The notes: generated from the sequence alone by a model not told the origin. Shown: positions 8,924-19,589, counted from the first letter of the stretch. The stretch: DNA of 64,000 nucleotides from Moritella dasanensis ArB 0140 (GCF_000276805.1 NZ_AKXQ01000009.1:62001-126000); one strand, 5' to 3'. Made by a program: numbers and translations.

Positions 8924-10378
8924 ATGAAAGAAGACTTACAAAAAACAACAACTAATAACGTAAGTGAACAACCCACTTTTTACTGGCACGATTATGAAAC
9001 TTTTGGGTTAAGCCCATCGCTTGATCGCCCTTCTCAATTTGCTGGTATTCGCACTGATATGGATTTTAACGTGATCGGCGAACCAGACATGTTTTATTGC
9101 CGTCAATCAGATGATTACCTGCCTTCGCCAGAAGCTGCCATGATCACCGGTATTACGCCACAAAAAACGCAAGCAGAAGGCATGAATGAAGCGCAGTTCA
9201 GTCAACGAATTGAAGCCCAGTTTAGCCAGAGAGACACCTGTATCATTGGTTATAACAACATCCGTTTTGATGATGAAGTAACACGTAACATCTTCTATCG
9301 TAACTTCTACGACCCATATGCACACACCTGGAAAGACGGTAACTCGCGTTGGGATATTATTGACTTAATGCGCGCTTGTTATGCACTCCGTCCAGAAGGT
9401 ATCGTCTGGCCAGAAAATGATGATGGCTTACCAAGCATGCGTCTTGAACTACTAACCAAAGCCAATGGCATCGAACACGCGAATGCCCATGATGCAACAT
9501 CAGATGTATACGCAACGATCGCAATGGCAAAACTGGTTAAAGACAAACAACCAAAGTTATTTGATTTCTTATTTAACCTACGGAACAAACGTAAAGTTGA
9601 ATCATTGATCGACATAATCAACATGACACCCTTAGTACATGTCAGTGGTATGTTTGGCGCTGCGCGTGGCTTTACCAGTTGGGTTGTGCCACTGGCTTGG
9701 CATCCAACCAACAATAACGCCGTAATTGTGGCTGACTTAGCCCAAGACATTACGCCGCTATTAGAACTAAGCGCTGATGAACTGCGTGAGCGTTTATATA
9801 CACCGAAAAAAGATCTTGGTGATCTAGCCCCGATCCCACTGAAGCTTATTCATATCAATAAGTGCCCAGTGCTCGCACCCGCAAAGACCTTATTACCTGA
9901 AAATGCAGAACGTTTAGGCATAGATCGTAACGCTTGTTTAGCCAACCTAAAACGCTTGAAAGAAAGTAAAACGTTACGTGAAAATGTCGTTGGTGTGTAT
10001 CAAGTTGACCGTGAATATCCAAAATCAAACAACGTCGATGCCATGATCTACGATGGTTTCTTCAGCGCGGGTGATAAAGCTAACTTTGAAATATTACGTG
10101 AAACAGCACCAGAGCAATTAGCAGGATTGAAGCTGAAAATTAGTGATGAGCGTTTTAACGAGTTGTTCTTCCGCTATCGTGCACGTAACTTCCCACATTT
10201 ACTGTCAATGCCTGAGCAACAAAAATGGCTTAATCATTGTCGTACAGTATTAGAAGACAGTGCTCCGCGCTATTTTGCACGATTAGATGCACTCGCTATT
10301 GAAAACAGCCATGACGAACGTAAGATGAAATTGCTGCAACAATTGTATCTCTATGGTCAGAAAATCATTGGTGCCTAA
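8924..10378 (+). CDS. sbcB: Exodeoxyribonuclease I
   Basis: Single-strand-specific 3'-5' exonuclease acting in recombination and mismatch repair. The N-terminus FYWHDYETFGLSPSLDRPSQFAGIRTD carries the first DEDDh acidic pair (DYET), followed by CIIGYNNIRFDDEVTRN and NAHDATSDVYATI with the catalytic His and last Asp. The length of 484 aa is close to E. coli ExoI (475 aa). The later SH3-like and C-terminal regions are present (FRYRARNFPHLL). An AAGGTTTAAG ribosome site precedes the ATG. It is an ordinary core gene whose upstream side is the junction with the integrase island, and it ends at a strong bidirectional terminator. Confidence 0.97.
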   Translation: MKEDLQKTTTNNVSEQPTFYWHDYETFGLSPSLDRPSQFAGIRTDMDFNVIGEPDMFYCRQSDDYLPSPEAAMITGITPQKTQAEGMNEAQFSQRIEAQFSQRDTCIIGYNNIRFDDEVTRNIFYRNFYDPYAHTWKDGNSRWDIIDLMRACYALRPEGIVWPENDDGLPSMRLELLTKANGIEHANAHDATSDVYATIAMAKLVKDKQPKLFDFLFNLRNKRKVESLIDIINMTPLVHVSGMFGAARGFTSWVVPLAWHPTNNNAVIVADLAQDITPLLELSADELRERLYTPKKDLGDLAPIPLKLIHINKCPVLAPAKTLLPENAERLGIDRNACLANLKRLKESKTLRENVVGVYQVDREYPKSNNVDAMIYDGFFSAGDKANFEILRETAPEQLAGLKLKISDERFNELFFRYRARNFPHLLSMPEQQKWLNHCRTVLEDSAPRYFARLDALAIENSHDERKMKLLQQLYLYGQKIIGA

Positions 10379-10431
10379 CGGTAGATAAAAATTAAGTATC
10401 GAAATTAAACATTATGTAGAAAATAGATGAA

Positions 10432-10479
10432 AAAAAAGCCTGTTAGTTACTTTTAATAAGTTAGCTAACAGGCTTTTTT
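10432..10479. terminator. Bidirectional terminator between sbcB and asmA
   Basis: AAAAAAGCCTGTTAG pairs with CTAACAGGCTTTTTT around an internal loop, with A-runs and T-runs on the two sides. It can stop transcription from both convergent genes. Confidence 0.85.
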
Positions 10480-10500
10480 ATGGTAACGAACAGTTAAATA

Positions 10501-12429
10501 TTAAAAGAGTCTATTAAGCTCTTTAAAAAACTTACCTTTAAGTTCATCTTTTTTCTCATCTGAACCAAGATACTTGTCCACTAGTTTATCTTTTTCCTTT
10601 TCAGCAAGTTGTTTGGTAATCGAACCAAAATCAACCTTAATACTTGGCGCTGCAAAACTACCTTTTACATCAATAGGTAAACGTAAGTCACGTACTTCTT
10701 CCATTGTTGAACTCGATTGGCCACCAATATTCTCAGCCACCGAGCCATTGAACGTAAAATCAAGCTTCTCACGCATCAAGTCTGCATAACCTTTACCATC
10801 AACCTTAATTGCAGGTGAAGCCAAATCAATTTTCGTTGATGTAAGCTTACCCGAACCCAGTTTGAAGTTTGCCACCATTGCACTAAAGTCTGTTTGTTCA
10901 GCTTCATCAGCAGTCGTCTCTGATTTGCTGCTAAACATGGCAATCGCTTTACGCACTTCTTGAGCGACGTTCATACCCAACACTGCACCATCGGTGAAGC
11001 TGGTATTAATAGTACCTTTGGTCACAGATTTAAGCTTCGTCATCGTCAAGCCTTTACCGCTTAAACGTACGTCTACATCCACCAAACCTGTTAACATTTT
11101 CTTACCGGCGGCGATAGTGACCAATTGCTCTGACTGTACTTTTTCTAGGGTGCTGTTCAAGTTGAACGTCGCGGGTTTTTTGTTACTGTCTAATAACGCT
11201 TTTACCATTAACTTACCTTCATATAAATCGGAAGATAACTTGGTGAGTTGCAATACACCGTCTTTTAACTCACTTTGTAGCTTAATATTATCCAAGACAT
11301 AGTCGCCTTGTTTAATTTTAGTAATGGTTAATGTGCCCTTTTGATCCACACTTGATAACGCACTCAGGTCTGGTTCAACTTCAGCCACTGGCTTTGCTGC
11401 GGCTTTCTTAGCACTGCCAGTGCCTTTACTCGATCCTTTCACTGCATCGTTTGTATTCGTCGCGTCCGTCTTAGGCAACCAGTCATCAACAACCAGGGTA
11501 TTCATTGCCAAATTATATTCTAAGCTTGGTTTGGCAAACACATCTGCAGACAAATCACCGGTAATAATAAGCTCATCAACAGCTAATTTAAGTCCTGCCA
11601 CTTTCACTGTCTTGTAAGCAATATCGTATGTCACATCTCCTTGCAGTGAAATGTTCATTTCTGGACGTGGTAGCATTGACCCTGTTAACGTTAATTTATT
11701 ATCAAGCTGGGTTAATTTAATTTCATTAAACAGCTCATCAACCGTCAGTGTTAGGCTGGTATTTAACTTAGCTGTTAACTCGTTAGAGCGATAATTCGCC
11801 GCTAGCTTAATATCAACCGGCTTGTCAAAAGCAAACTCACCCACCGTTAAGCTACTGTCAGACAGTTTATGATAAGTACCATCTTGACGATTGTTTAACG
11901 ATAATTGAGCGTTGCTAATATTCACACCTTTAACCACAAACTTATATTCACTTTGCGCGATCTCGCCTTCTGGCGTCACTTTAATCGCTTGAATATCTTC
12001 ATTTGATAAAGGTTTTTCGGCTGGTACTAATGTCGCTAACAATTCGTCCATGTTATTGCGGCCATCAGCAAGTGTTTCTATATTGACAGTAAAACCATCC
12101 ACTTCCACATTAGTGACCACGATAGTCTTAGTAAATAATGACATTAACTCGACTGCAACCTGCACGTTATTTACGTCAATTTGTTTTGAGTCTGCATATG
12201 CATGCTTATTGAATAAGGTTATTTTACCGAGCTCAAAACCAATTTGGGGATAGAAAGTGAGATTCAAATCGCCTTCAATGGCAACATCTTGTTGCGTAAA
12301 TTGTTTCGCTTGTTCAATCAAATTATCTTTAATCAATTCCTCATTGACCAAAAATTTAACTGCAACAATCCCTACTACGATAATAATTGCAATGAATGCA
12401 CCTATACCAAGGAGTACTTTTTTCATCCT
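10501..12429 (-). CDS. asmA: AsmA family inner-membrane/periplasmic protein
   Basis: AsmA-type protein of the bridge-like lipid-transfer group that affects outer-membrane assembly. A single N-terminal membrane helix (VLLGIGAFIAIIIVVGIVAV) is followed by a long periplasmic body of repeated beta-strand segments, an alanine/lysine-rich linker (KGTGSAKKAAAKPVAE) near the middle, and the AsmA_2-like C-terminal region. I chose the ATG at 12429 (MKKVLLGIG) because AAAAGGTGG precedes it; the longer frame needs a TTG with no ribosome site. The length of 642 aa is near E. coli AsmA (617). In E. coli asmA sits next to dcd and udk; here a YjiH-type gene and a gap separate them. Confidence 0.88.
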   Translation of the reverse strand, partial: RMKKVLLGIGAFIAIIIVVGIVAVKFLVNEELIKDNLIEQAKQFTQQDVAIEGDLNLTFYPQIGFELGKITLFNKHAYADSKQIDVNNVQVAVELMSLFTKTIVVTNVEVDGFTVNIETLADGRNNMDELLATLVPAEKPLSNEDIQAIKVTPEGEIAQSEYKFVVKGVNISNAQLSLNNRQDGTYHKLSDSSLTVGEFAFDKPVDIKLAANYRSNELTAKLNTSLTLTVDELFNEIKLTQLDNKLTLTGSMLPRPEMNISLQGDVTYDIAYKTVKVAGLKLAVDELIITGDLSADVFAKPSLEYNLAMNTLVVDDWLPKTDATNTNDAVKGSSKGTGSAKKAAAKPVAEVEPDLSALSSVDQKGTLTITKIKQGDYVLDNIKLQSELKDGVLQLTKLSSDLYEGKLMVKALLDSNKKPATFNLNSTLEKVQSEQLVTIAAGKKMLTGLVDVDVRLSGKGLTMTKLKSVTKGTINTSFTDGAVLGMNVAQEVRKAIAMFSSKSETTADEAEQTDFSAMVANFKLGSGKLTSTKIDLASPAIKVDGKGYADLMREKLDFTFNGSVAENIGGQSSSTMEEVRDLRLPIDVKGSFAAPSIKVDFGSITKQLAEKEKDKLVDKYLGSDEKKDELKGKFFKELNRLF

Positions 12430-13216
12430 GAAACCACCTTTTAACAATTACTCATAACAATGGCCTTGAACAGCAAGGGCACGGCGTTGAGAACTAAATT
12501 TAGACCATCTACCCTAAGAATATCATGTAATTACAATAATGGCAGAAGATAACCCAGAAAATACCAACCCTAATAGCTATGCGGCTGTAACAACTAATCA
12601 ACAAACCTTAGAAAGATGGAATTGAAATGTAAATAATACCTCTACAATAAAGACGTGCTTTCAGATACAAACAACATCATTCGTATACAAATTAGTAACA
12701 ATCTTGTTATCAAATGATAGACGCTAAATAATTATATTCAGCGTAAAATCAATAATCAGCTTAAAAAACAAACGGAATTTGAATCCAACGATTTAATTAA
12801 TATTCACTTATATAACAGAAACGCGAAACATTAATCATAATTACTGCATATCTATTATTTAACGAGATATAAAACTGCAAAAAAACACCACGACCAACAC
12901 AAACATCCTCCATAAAAGTCTATTTTTGTGACTCCCCGCACTTAAAGTACTATAAATTATTTTATTTTTATGACACTCGGCACAGGGTGTTAATAATATG
13001 TTTCTCACATGTATGTTCACAGTTACTATCCCCAGCAATCGAGGTCGCAACAGCGTTTTAAGTTACTCTGAAATAAGATATCAGGATTTAATACATCAAA
13101 TTAATGATGATTCGATAGCTTATGACCTTAGGTAAGATTGAATATGGAATATTTAGTGATGAAGATAAGCATTCACTTGATGCTGTTTCTCACGCTATAA
13201 AAAAGGGAATAATTTA
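12430..13216. other. Intergenic region between asmA and the YjiH-type gene
   Basis: About 790 AT-rich bases between two divergent genes. I see no well-supported gene apart from a possible 31-codon leader ORF at its right end. A 63-codon minus-strand frame at 12859-13050 has no ribosome site or recognisable content. The region probably holds the two divergent promoters. Confidence 0.5.
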
Positions 13217-13217
13217 A
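13122..13217 (+). CDS. Possible 31-aa leader peptide overlapping the YjiH-type start
   Basis: A short frame starts at the ATG at 13122 (MTLGKIEYGIFSDEDKHS...) and ends in a TAA whose last A is the first base of the next gene's ATG (TAATG). The overlap would allow translational coupling. No clear ribosome site precedes it, and the peptide resembles nothing I know, so it may be a chance frame or the tail of a lost gene. Confidence 0.25.
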   Translation: MTLGKIEYGIFSDEDKHSLDAVSHAIKKGII

Positions 13218-14608
13218 TGAAAGATACTAACGTTTGTGCAGAGTCTCCACAAAATGTAAATCAAACCAGCACAGGTAATAAGTCACTACTTCGATTTCTA
13301 ATACCTTCGTTAATCGGCTTGTTTTTATTCATGACGCCGATGACCTATGAAGGTCAAATGACGATCCCAGTGGCGATATTAGCCAAAGCCTTACTTGCAC
13401 TGTTGGACGGTTACTTACTCAACATCATCACCACCATCATTACATTCATGGCTGTGGCATCCACATTGGCCGTCCTGATCAAACCGACATTTATCACTGA
13501 ACGTGCCTTTCTGAAAGAGTTATTCATGCCGACGCCACTTTGGCTCATCGTGAGACTGATCAGCTGCGCCTTTACTATCGCAACTGTTTTTCAAGTGGGT
13601 CCAGAATACATTTGGAATGAAAACACCGGTGGCCTAGTACTAAACGACTTATTACCAACCTTGTTTGCGGTATTTATCTTTGCAGGTTTGTTACTCCCAC
13701 TGCTACTTAACTTTGGTTTGTTAGAATTGTGTGGTGCGCTATGTACTAAAATCATGCGCCCTATCTTCAACTTGCCTGGACGTTCAGCGGTTGACTGTAT
13801 TGCCTCTTGGTTAGGCGATGGCAGCGTTGGTATCCTATTAACGGATAAACAGTACCAAGAGAAATTTTATACTCAACGTGAAGCGGCTGTTATTGGCACC
13901 ACGTTCTCTGCGGTATCAATTACCTTTAGCCTTGTGGTTATTGCTCAGGTTAATCTAGAGCAATACTTCTTACCTTACTACATGGCGATTACCTTATCTG
14001 GTATCGTTGCAGCAATCATCGTGCCTAAGCTACCGCCACTTTGCTGGAAAAAAGATATCTATATTGATGGTACGCCAAAAAACCACGACTTAGAGTCAAT
14101 TCCTACAGAGCATACGGTTTTCTCATGGGGTATTAATCAAGCCGTTGACCGCGCATCAAAAGTAACGTCATACAGCACAGTGTTTGTCGAAGGCCTAAAA
14201 AATGCGACGCATATGGTATTTGGTATCCTGCCAGTGGTCATGGCGATTGGTACGATTGGTCTGCTTATTGCTGAATACACCCCTATATTCGCGATACTGG
14301 GTAAACCATTCATGTATTACCTTGAATTCATGAACGTTCCAGAAGCTGCGCTTGCATCTGAATCGTTAGTGGTTGGTTTTGCCGATATGTTTGTACCGAG
14401 TATTCTTGCTACATCAATGGAAAGCGATATGACTCGATTCATTATTGCCGGTGTATCAGTATCACAACTTATCTATATGTCTGAAGTCGGCGCGTTATTA
14501 TTGGGCAGTAAAATCCCTGTCAACATCGTCGATTTGTTTACTATTTTCATACTACGTACCCTCATCACATTACCTATCATTACTGGTGTAGCACACCTTA
14601 TCTTTTAG
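13217..14608 (+). CDS. YjiH family membrane protein with nucleoside-recognition (Gate) domains
   Basis: A polytopic inner-membrane protein of 463 aa with about ten hydrophobic segments. The sequence FLIPSLIGLFLFMTPMTYEGQMTIPVAI and the later EYTPIFAILGKPF, VGFADMFVPSILA and SVSQLIYMSEVGALLLGSKIP are typical of the YjiH/spore-maturation Gate family, which shares a fold with nucleoside transporters. The substrate is unknown. An AAGGGAAT ribosome site precedes the ATG, and a possible leader ORF overlaps it. A clear terminator follows. The gene interrupts the udk-dcd-asmA order known from enterics, so it may be an insertion in this lineage. Confidence 0.85.
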   Translation: MKDTNVCAESPQNVNQTSTGNKSLLRFLIPSLIGLFLFMTPMTYEGQMTIPVAILAKALLALLDGYLLNIITTIITFMAVASTLAVLIKPTFITERAFLKELFMPTPLWLIVRLISCAFTIATVFQVGPEYIWNENTGGLVLNDLLPTLFAVFIFAGLLLPLLLNFGLLELCGALCTKIMRPIFNLPGRSAVDCIASWLGDGSVGILLTDKQYQEKFYTQREAAVIGTTFSAVSITFSLVVIAQVNLEQYFLPYYMAITLSGIVAAIIVPKLPPLCWKKDIYIDGTPKNHDLESIPTEHTVFSWGINQAVDRASKVTSYSTVFVEGLKNATHMVFGILPVVMAIGTIGLLIAEYTPIFAILGKPFMYYLEFMNVPEAALASESLVVGFADMFVPSILATSMESDMTRFIIAGVSVSQLIYMSEVGALLLGSKIPVNIVDLFTIFILRTLITLPIITGVAHLIF

Positions 14609-14631
14609 ATAGAAAACGTAAGATGAAAAAA

Positions 14632-14665
14632 ATGCCCATCACTATGACAGTGATGGGCATTTTTG
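14632..14665. terminator. Rho-independent terminator after the YjiH-type gene
   Basis: ATGCCCATCAC (14632-14642) pairs with GTGATGGGCAT (14650-14660) around a 7-base loop, with A's on the left and T's on the right. It serves the rightward YjiH-type gene and perhaps also the leftward dcd. Confidence 0.88.
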
Positions 14666-14667
14666 TA

Positions 14668-14697
14668 TTTGCATTTGCATTTGCATTTGCATTTGCA
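14668..14697. repeat. Five perfect tandem copies of TTTGCA
   Basis: A hexanucleotide microsatellite (TTTGCA x5) directly follows the terminator, in the space between two convergent genes. It is likely a slippage product; no function is evident. Confidence 0.9.
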
Positions 14698-14743
14698 TTA
14701 ACACGATATCAAGCATTCACTAAAGAACAATGCTTAGAGATGA

Positions 14744-15346
14744 CTATGCACTTTGATTGTCGTTATCATCTTGGTTAATACGACTTGAATCAGCACCATG
14801 CTGGTTTTTATACTTGGCATCTTTACGTTGGTTGTAAGGACGCGCAGCCGGTGCAGTCAGTGTTTCAAAGTTTAACGCTGCAATGGTCATTTTAGGACGT
14901 AATGCTAACGGTAATTTACCACTGTTATAAAATTCAAGTACGATACGACCAGACCAGCCTGGATCAATACGGTGCGCAGTTACATGCACCATCAGACCCA
15001 AACGCGCTAATGACGAACGTCCATCTAACCAACCAACGATATCTGCTGGTAGCGTTACTTTTTCAAATGTCACCGATAAAGCGAATTCACCTGGGTGTAA
15101 AATAAATGCTTCACCGTCAGGTATAACAATTTCATCACTCATGACTTTATCAAGTTGGATCGCCACTTCTTCTTTAGGGCCACTCAAATCAATATAAGGC
15201 GCATTATGTGCTTGGAATACTCGGAATTCATGGCCTAAGGTAACATCAACACTTACGCCGCTAATTTTACTTTGATCAGGCTTTGGTTCGATAGTAATTC
15301 GACCATCATCTAAATATCTTTCAATATCGGTATCGCACAGGCGCAT
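14744..15346 (-). CDS. dcd: dCTP deaminase
   Basis: Converts dCTP to dUTP for thymidylate synthesis. At 200 aa it matches the trimeric Dcd family from its start ([21 protein letters not shown]) through [15 protein letters not shown], the catalytic segment [35 protein letters not shown] (Arg/Ser and the catalytic Glu) to the C-terminal [14 protein letters not shown] tail that closes over the active site. Downstream partner of udk, 54 bases apart and in the same direction, as in E. coli. Confidence 0.97.
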   Translation of the reverse strand: MRLCDTDIERYLDDGRITIEPKPDQSKISGVSVDVTLGHEFRVFQAHNAPYIDLSGPKEEVAIQLDKVMSDEIVIPDGEAFILHPGEFALSVTFEKVTLPADIVGWLDGRSSLARLGLMVHVTAHRIDPGWSGRIVLEFYNSGKLPLALRPKMTIAALNFETLTAPAARPYNQRKDAKYKNQHGADSSRINQDDNDNQSA

Positions 15347-15400
15347 TTTTTCTCTCTTTAATAGATGCTGTCGCGTTGTTATCGTTATTTGACGAATATA

Positions 15401-16045
15401 TTAATCGTTTAATAACTGACAAATTTTTGCTTTTAATGTATCAATCGCAAAACGGTTCTTACCACCACGTGGCACAATAAGATCTGCATATTGTTTTGAT
15501 GGTTCAATGAACTGGAGGAACATTGGACGTACCGTATCATTGTATTGTTCAATAACCGATTCCATTGTTCTGCCACGTTCTGCAACATCACGTTGTAAAC
15601 GACGAACAAAACAAATGTCTAACGGGGTATCCATAAATATACTTGCGTGAATAATGTTACGAATAGTTGGATCTGTCAGTAATAAAATACCTTCTAAAAT
15701 GATCACTTTCTTCGGCGTCAATTTAGTCGTTGTAGCCATACGCGTATGTTCTGTATAGCTGTACGTTGGAATTTCTACTGCTTGGCCGTCACTCAAACCC
15801 TGTAAATGACTGCACAATAATTTATGGTCCATCGCTTGTGGATGGTCATAATTTGTTTTAACTCGGTCTTCCATCTCGAGGTGACTTTGATCACGGTAAT
15901 AGCAATCTTCAGTAATTACTGCAATTTGAGATTCACCAAATTCTGCAACAAGTTCGCTATAGATTGTTGAAGAAAATAAGCTTTTACCAGATGCAGAAGC
16001 ACCTGCGATTGCGATGATCACACAAGAGTTAGATGTATTATTCAT
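15401..16045 (-). CDS. udk: Uridine kinase
   Basis: Phosphorylates uridine and cytidine with ATP or GTP in pyrimidine salvage. The P-loop GASASGKS lies near residue 15; [11 protein letters not shown] and NYDHPQAMD bind the nucleoside, and [25 protein letters not shown] (lid) and [13 protein letters not shown] follow as in the PRK/uridine kinase family. The length of 214 aa is typical (E. coli 213). It lies between mrp and dcd on the same strand. Confidence 0.97.
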   Translation of the reverse strand: MNNTSNSCVIIAIAGASASGKSLFSSTIYSELVAEFGESQIAVITEDCYYRDQSHLEMEDRVKTNYDHPQAMDHKLLCSHLQGLSDGQAVEIPTYSYTEHTRMATTTKLTPKKVIILEGILLLTDPTIRNIIHASIFMDTPLDICFVRRLQRDVAERGRTMESVIEQYNDTVRPMFLQFIEPSKQYADLIVPRGGKNRFAIDTLKAKICQLLND

Positions 16046-16121
16046 TAATTAAATGATCCGTTAGGGCTTAAGACGCCGTTATTATAGAAATTTATAGGCC
16101 GTCATTCTAGAGTAAACCTAA

Positions 16122-16162
16122 AAATACCTATAATAAGTTAGGAAATACCCACAATAAGTTAG
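16122..16162. repeat. Two tandem 20-bp repeats between mrp and udk
   Basis: AAATACCTATAATAAGTTAG at 16122-16141 recurs at 16143-16162 with two C/T differences, a 21-base period. It lies downstream of mrp and upstream of udk on the minus strand. It may be a duplicated regulatory site or a simple tandem duplication. Confidence 0.7.
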
Positions 16163-16196
16163 TAAACACCAAGGTTTAGTAACAAAAATCGCAACA

Positions 16197-17273
16197 TTAG
16201 GTAAGCTTGATTGGGATCTCTGTTGATATAGTGTGCGTTTGAAAGAACATCTTACTGACGATGTCGTTTGCAAGTTGCGCATACACAGCTGAAAACACAG
16301 AATCAGGCTGTGCAACAACCGTTGGAATGCCCGCGTCAACATCCGCACGTAAGTCAATATGTAGCGGTAGCTGAGCCACACATTCGGTATCAAAACGTGC
16401 TGCCATTTTAACCACACCGCCAGTACCAAAGATGGCTTCTTCGTGACCACAATTATTACAAATATGGGTACTCATATTTTCGACAACACCCAAAACCGGC
16501 ACTTTTACTTGTCTAAACATGCTGATGCCTTTCGCTGCATCCGCGAGTGCAACATCTTGCGGGGTTGATACAATTAACGCCCCTGTTACCGGAATGTTTT
16601 GACTCAAGGTCAATTGGATATCACCCGTGCCTGGTGGCATGTCGATAAACAGGTAATCGAGTTCTCCCCAATGTGTTTCGCCAAGCAACTGCATTAACGC
16701 TTTACTCGCCATTGGCCCACGCCAAATCATCGCTTGGTCATTTAAAGCAATAAAACCAATACTGTTAACAGCTAAACCATGCGCGTTAATCGCTTGCATG
16801 GTATTACCATCGTACGCTTCTGGACGAGACTCGCTCACACCGAGCATAAGCGGGATTGATGGTCCGTAAATATCCGCATCCATGATGCCGACTTTCGCAC
16901 CCATTTTTGCTAATGCCAGCGCTGTATTAACGGTTGTCGTTGACTTGCCTACGCCACCTTTACCTGACGCGACAGCAATCACATTCTTAACGCCAGGAAT
17001 AGCAGCTGCGTCGTTACAACGCGCTAAGGTGGCAATATCAAGTTGAATGTTCCACTTAACGGCATCCACCCCTTTCATTAACATCACTTTGGGCGTTAAT
17101 TTGGTATCAAGTTCATGTTCAAAATCTAAAGAAGGAAAAGGTAAACGTAACGCAACCTCAGCACAACCATCCTTGTTATTCACTATTTCGAGTACATTAC
17201 TGTCTGCTAAATTTTTCAACCAACCTTTTGGCTGAAAAATACCAACAAGCTGAGTGATCTTTGTTATATCCAT
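16197..17273 (-). CDS. mrp: Iron-sulfur cluster carrier protein Mrp/ApbC
   Basis: P-loop NTPase that binds and delivers Fe-S clusters. An N-terminal MIP18-like (DUF59) region precedes the deviant Walker A GKGGVGKSTT near residue 107, the MDADIYGPS segment, DYLFIDMPPGTGD (Walker B), and the CxxC cluster ligands in STHICNNCGHEEAIFG. The length is 358 aa (E. coli 369). GAGGCGG precedes the ATG. It is divergent from metG, an arrangement shared with E. coli. Confidence 0.96.
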   Translation of the reverse strand: MDITKITQLVGIFQPKGWLKNLADSNVLEIVNNKDGCAEVALRLPFPSLDFEHELDTKLTPKVMLMKGVDAVKWNIQLDIATLARCNDAAAIPGVKNVIAVASGKGGVGKSTTTVNTALALAKMGAKVGIMDADIYGPSIPLMLGVSESRPEAYDGNTMQAINAHGLAVNSIGFIALNDQAMIWRGPMASKALMQLLGETHWGELDYLFIDMPPGTGDIQLTLSQNIPVTGALIVSTPQDVALADAAKGISMFRQVKVPVLGVVENMSTHICNNCGHEEAIFGTGGVVKMAARFDTECVAQLPLHIDLRADVDAGIPTVVAQPDSVFSAVYAQLANDIVSKMFFQTHTISTEIPIKLT

Positions 17274-17476
17274 AACCGCCTCTTCATTTTTGAATTTTAA
17301 GTGTTTAGCTTTTAAGCATTTCTACTTTATTAATCTACTATATCAATGATAAAGCAAAGAATCACAAATAAATACGCTAAAAATAGCAGGGTTTTTAGCC
17401 TAACATCTATGCTTTATAAGCTGTATCAGGTAACATCGGACAACTTTATTTTTAACCACAAGATGAATCAGATTTC

Positions 17477-19540
17477 ATGACATCAGAACGCAAAATCTTA
17501 GTAACAAGCGCATTACCCTATGCCAATGGTCCTATTCACTTAGGTCATATGCTTGAGTATATCCAGACTGACATCTGGGTTCGTTTCCAAAAGCAACGTG
17601 GTCACACATGTACTTATGTATGTGCAGATGACGCACACGGCACGCCAATCATGCTTAAAGCGCAAGAGCGTGGCATCACGCCGGAAGCAATGATCGCGCA
17701 AACTAAAATTGAGCATATGGCGGATTTTGCTGAATTCAATGTTGGTTTTGATAACTATCATTCAACGCACAGTGATGAAAACCGTGAACTTGCAAGCATG
17801 ATCTATACGCGTTTACGCGACAATGGTCATATCAAAACACGTGTAATCTCACAGCTGTTTGATCCAGAAAAACAAATGTTCCTACCAGATCGTTTTGTTA
17901 AAGGTATCTGCCCAGAATGTAAGAGCGAAGATCAAAATGGCGATAACTGCGACAACTGTGGCGCAACATATTCTCCAACAGATCTGATCGAACCACGTTC
18001 TGTGGTATCAGGTGCTGAACCTGTACTTAAAGATTCAGAGCATTACTTCTTCGATCTACCAGCATTCGGTGACATGTTAAAAGCATGGACACGTTCAGGT
18101 ACATTGCAAGAAGAAATCGCTAATAAACTAGCAGAATGGTTTGAAGCCGGTCTACAGCAGTGGGACATCAGCCGTGATGCACCTTACTTTGGTTTTGAGA
18201 TCCCGGATGCACCAGGTAAATTCTTCTACGTTTGGTTAGACGCACCAATCGGCTACATGGGTAGTTTCAAAAATCTATGTGATCGTCGCGATGACCTAGA
18301 CTTTGATGAATACTTCAAAAAAGATTCAACGACTGAACTTTATCACTTCATTGGTAAAGACATCGTTAACTTCCACAGCCTATTCTGGCCTGCAATGCTT
18401 GAAGGTACGGGTTTCCGTAAACCAACGGGCGTATTTGCACACGGTTTTGTTACTGTAAACGGCAAGAAAATGTCTAAGTCACGCGGTACATTTATCATGG
18501 CGCGTACTTACTTAGACAACTTAAACCCAGAATACCTACGTTATTACTACGCAGCAAAACTAAGCAATAAGATTGTTGATTTAGATTTAAATCTAGAAGA
18601 TTTTGCCCAACGCGTAAATTCTGACGTTGTGGGTAAAGTAGTTAACCTTGCAAGTCGTACTGCTGGTTTCATCTACAAACGTTTTGATGCAAAACTAGCA
18701 AGCGAAATTTCAGAGCCAGCATTGTTGGCTGAGTTTGTTGCTGCTGGCGATACTATTGCACAGTACTACGAAACGCGTGATTTCAGCAAAGCAATTAAAG
18801 AAATTATGGCACTGGCTGATAAAGCCAATGCTTACATTGCCGACAAAGCACCGTGGCAATTAATCAAACAAGAAGGCTGTGAAGCAGAAGCCCATCTTGT
18901 TTGTACTATGGGCATCAACTTATTCCGTATTTTATCGGTTTACTTGAAACCTGTATTACCAGAGATGGTTGCTGAAGTTGAAAAATTCTTAAACGATGAA
19001 TTCAACTGGGAAAGCTACAAAACAGTATTAACAGACCACGAAATCAACAAATTCAAACCGTTAATGCAACGTGTAGAAATGGACAAAGTTGAAACGATGG
19101 TTGAAGCATCTAAGCAAAACTTAGTGGTTGCTGAAGAGGAAGTTGAAGTGGTCGTTGAAGAAACGCCTGTTGATCTTGCTTCTGACAAGCACCTTAAAGA
19201 AGAGCCAATTGGTGAAATGATCGCATTTGATGATTTCGCAAAAGTTGACTTACGCATTGCTAAAATTGTAAAAGCGGAACATGTTGAAGGCGCTAAGAAA
19301 CTACTTAAGCTAACCTTAGATGTGGGCGGCGAAACGCGTCAAGTATTTGCTGGTATCAAGTCAGCTTACGAACCAGAGCAACTGCAAGGTCGCTTAACGG
19401 TTATGGTTGCTAACTTAGCACCCCGTAAGATGAAATTTGGTATGTCAGAAGGTATGGTACTTGCTGCAGGCCCTGGCGGCAGCGATATCTTCGTACTAAA
19501 CCCGGATGAAGGTTCTGAACCTGGCATGCGCGTAATGTAA
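17477..19540 (+). CDS. metG: Methionyl-tRNA synthetase
   Basis: Charges tRNA-Met. Class I signatures are present: the HLGH (HIGH-type) motif in [14 protein letters not shown] near residue 20 and KMSKSRG near residue 333. A zinc knuckle [18 protein letters not shown] sits in the connective domain. The C-terminus carries the EMAP/Trbp111-like dimerisation tRNA-binding domain ([18 protein letters not shown] to the end), joined by a glutamate/valine-rich linker near residues 550-570. The length of 687 aa fits the dimeric type (E. coli 677). The ribosome site is weak. A strong hairpin follows. Confidence 0.98.
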   Translation: MTSERKILVTSALPYANGPIHLGHMLEYIQTDIWVRFQKQRGHTCTYVCADDAHGTPIMLKAQERGITPEAMIAQTKIEHMADFAEFNVGFDNYHSTHSDENRELASMIYTRLRDNGHIKTRVISQLFDPEKQMFLPDRFVKGICPECKSEDQNGDNCDNCGATYSPTDLIEPRSVVSGAEPVLKDSEHYFFDLPAFGDMLKAWTRSGTLQEEIANKLAEWFEAGLQQWDISRDAPYFGFEIPDAPGKFFYVWLDAPIGYMGSFKNLCDRRDDLDFDEYFKKDSTTELYHFIGKDIVNFHSLFWPAMLEGTGFRKPTGVFAHGFVTVNGKKMSKSRGTFIMARTYLDNLNPEYLRYYYAAKLSNKIVDLDLNLEDFAQRVNSDVVGKVVNLASRTAGFIYKRFDAKLASEISEPALLAEFVAAGDTIAQYYETRDFSKAIKEIMALADKANAYIADKAPWQLIKQEGCEAEAHLVCTMGINLFRILSVYLKPVLPEMVAEVEKFLNDEFNWESYKTVLTDHEINKFKPLMQRVEMDKVETMVEASKQNLVVAEEEVEVVVEETPVDLASDKHLKEEPIGEMIAFDDFAKVDLRIAKIVKAEHVEGAKKLLKLTLDVGGETRQVFAGIKSAYEPEQLQGRLTVMVANLAPRKMKFGMSEGMVLAAGPGGSDIFVLNPDEGSEPGMRVM

Positions 19541-19589
19541 TTAAGCGCAGTTATCGAATAGCGATTAAGCTATTTTACAACTGACTTTT

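Noticed and set aside
12859-13050. 63-codon minus-strand frame in the asmA-yjiH spacer
   Set aside because: No ribosome site, no recognisable sequence; likely chance.
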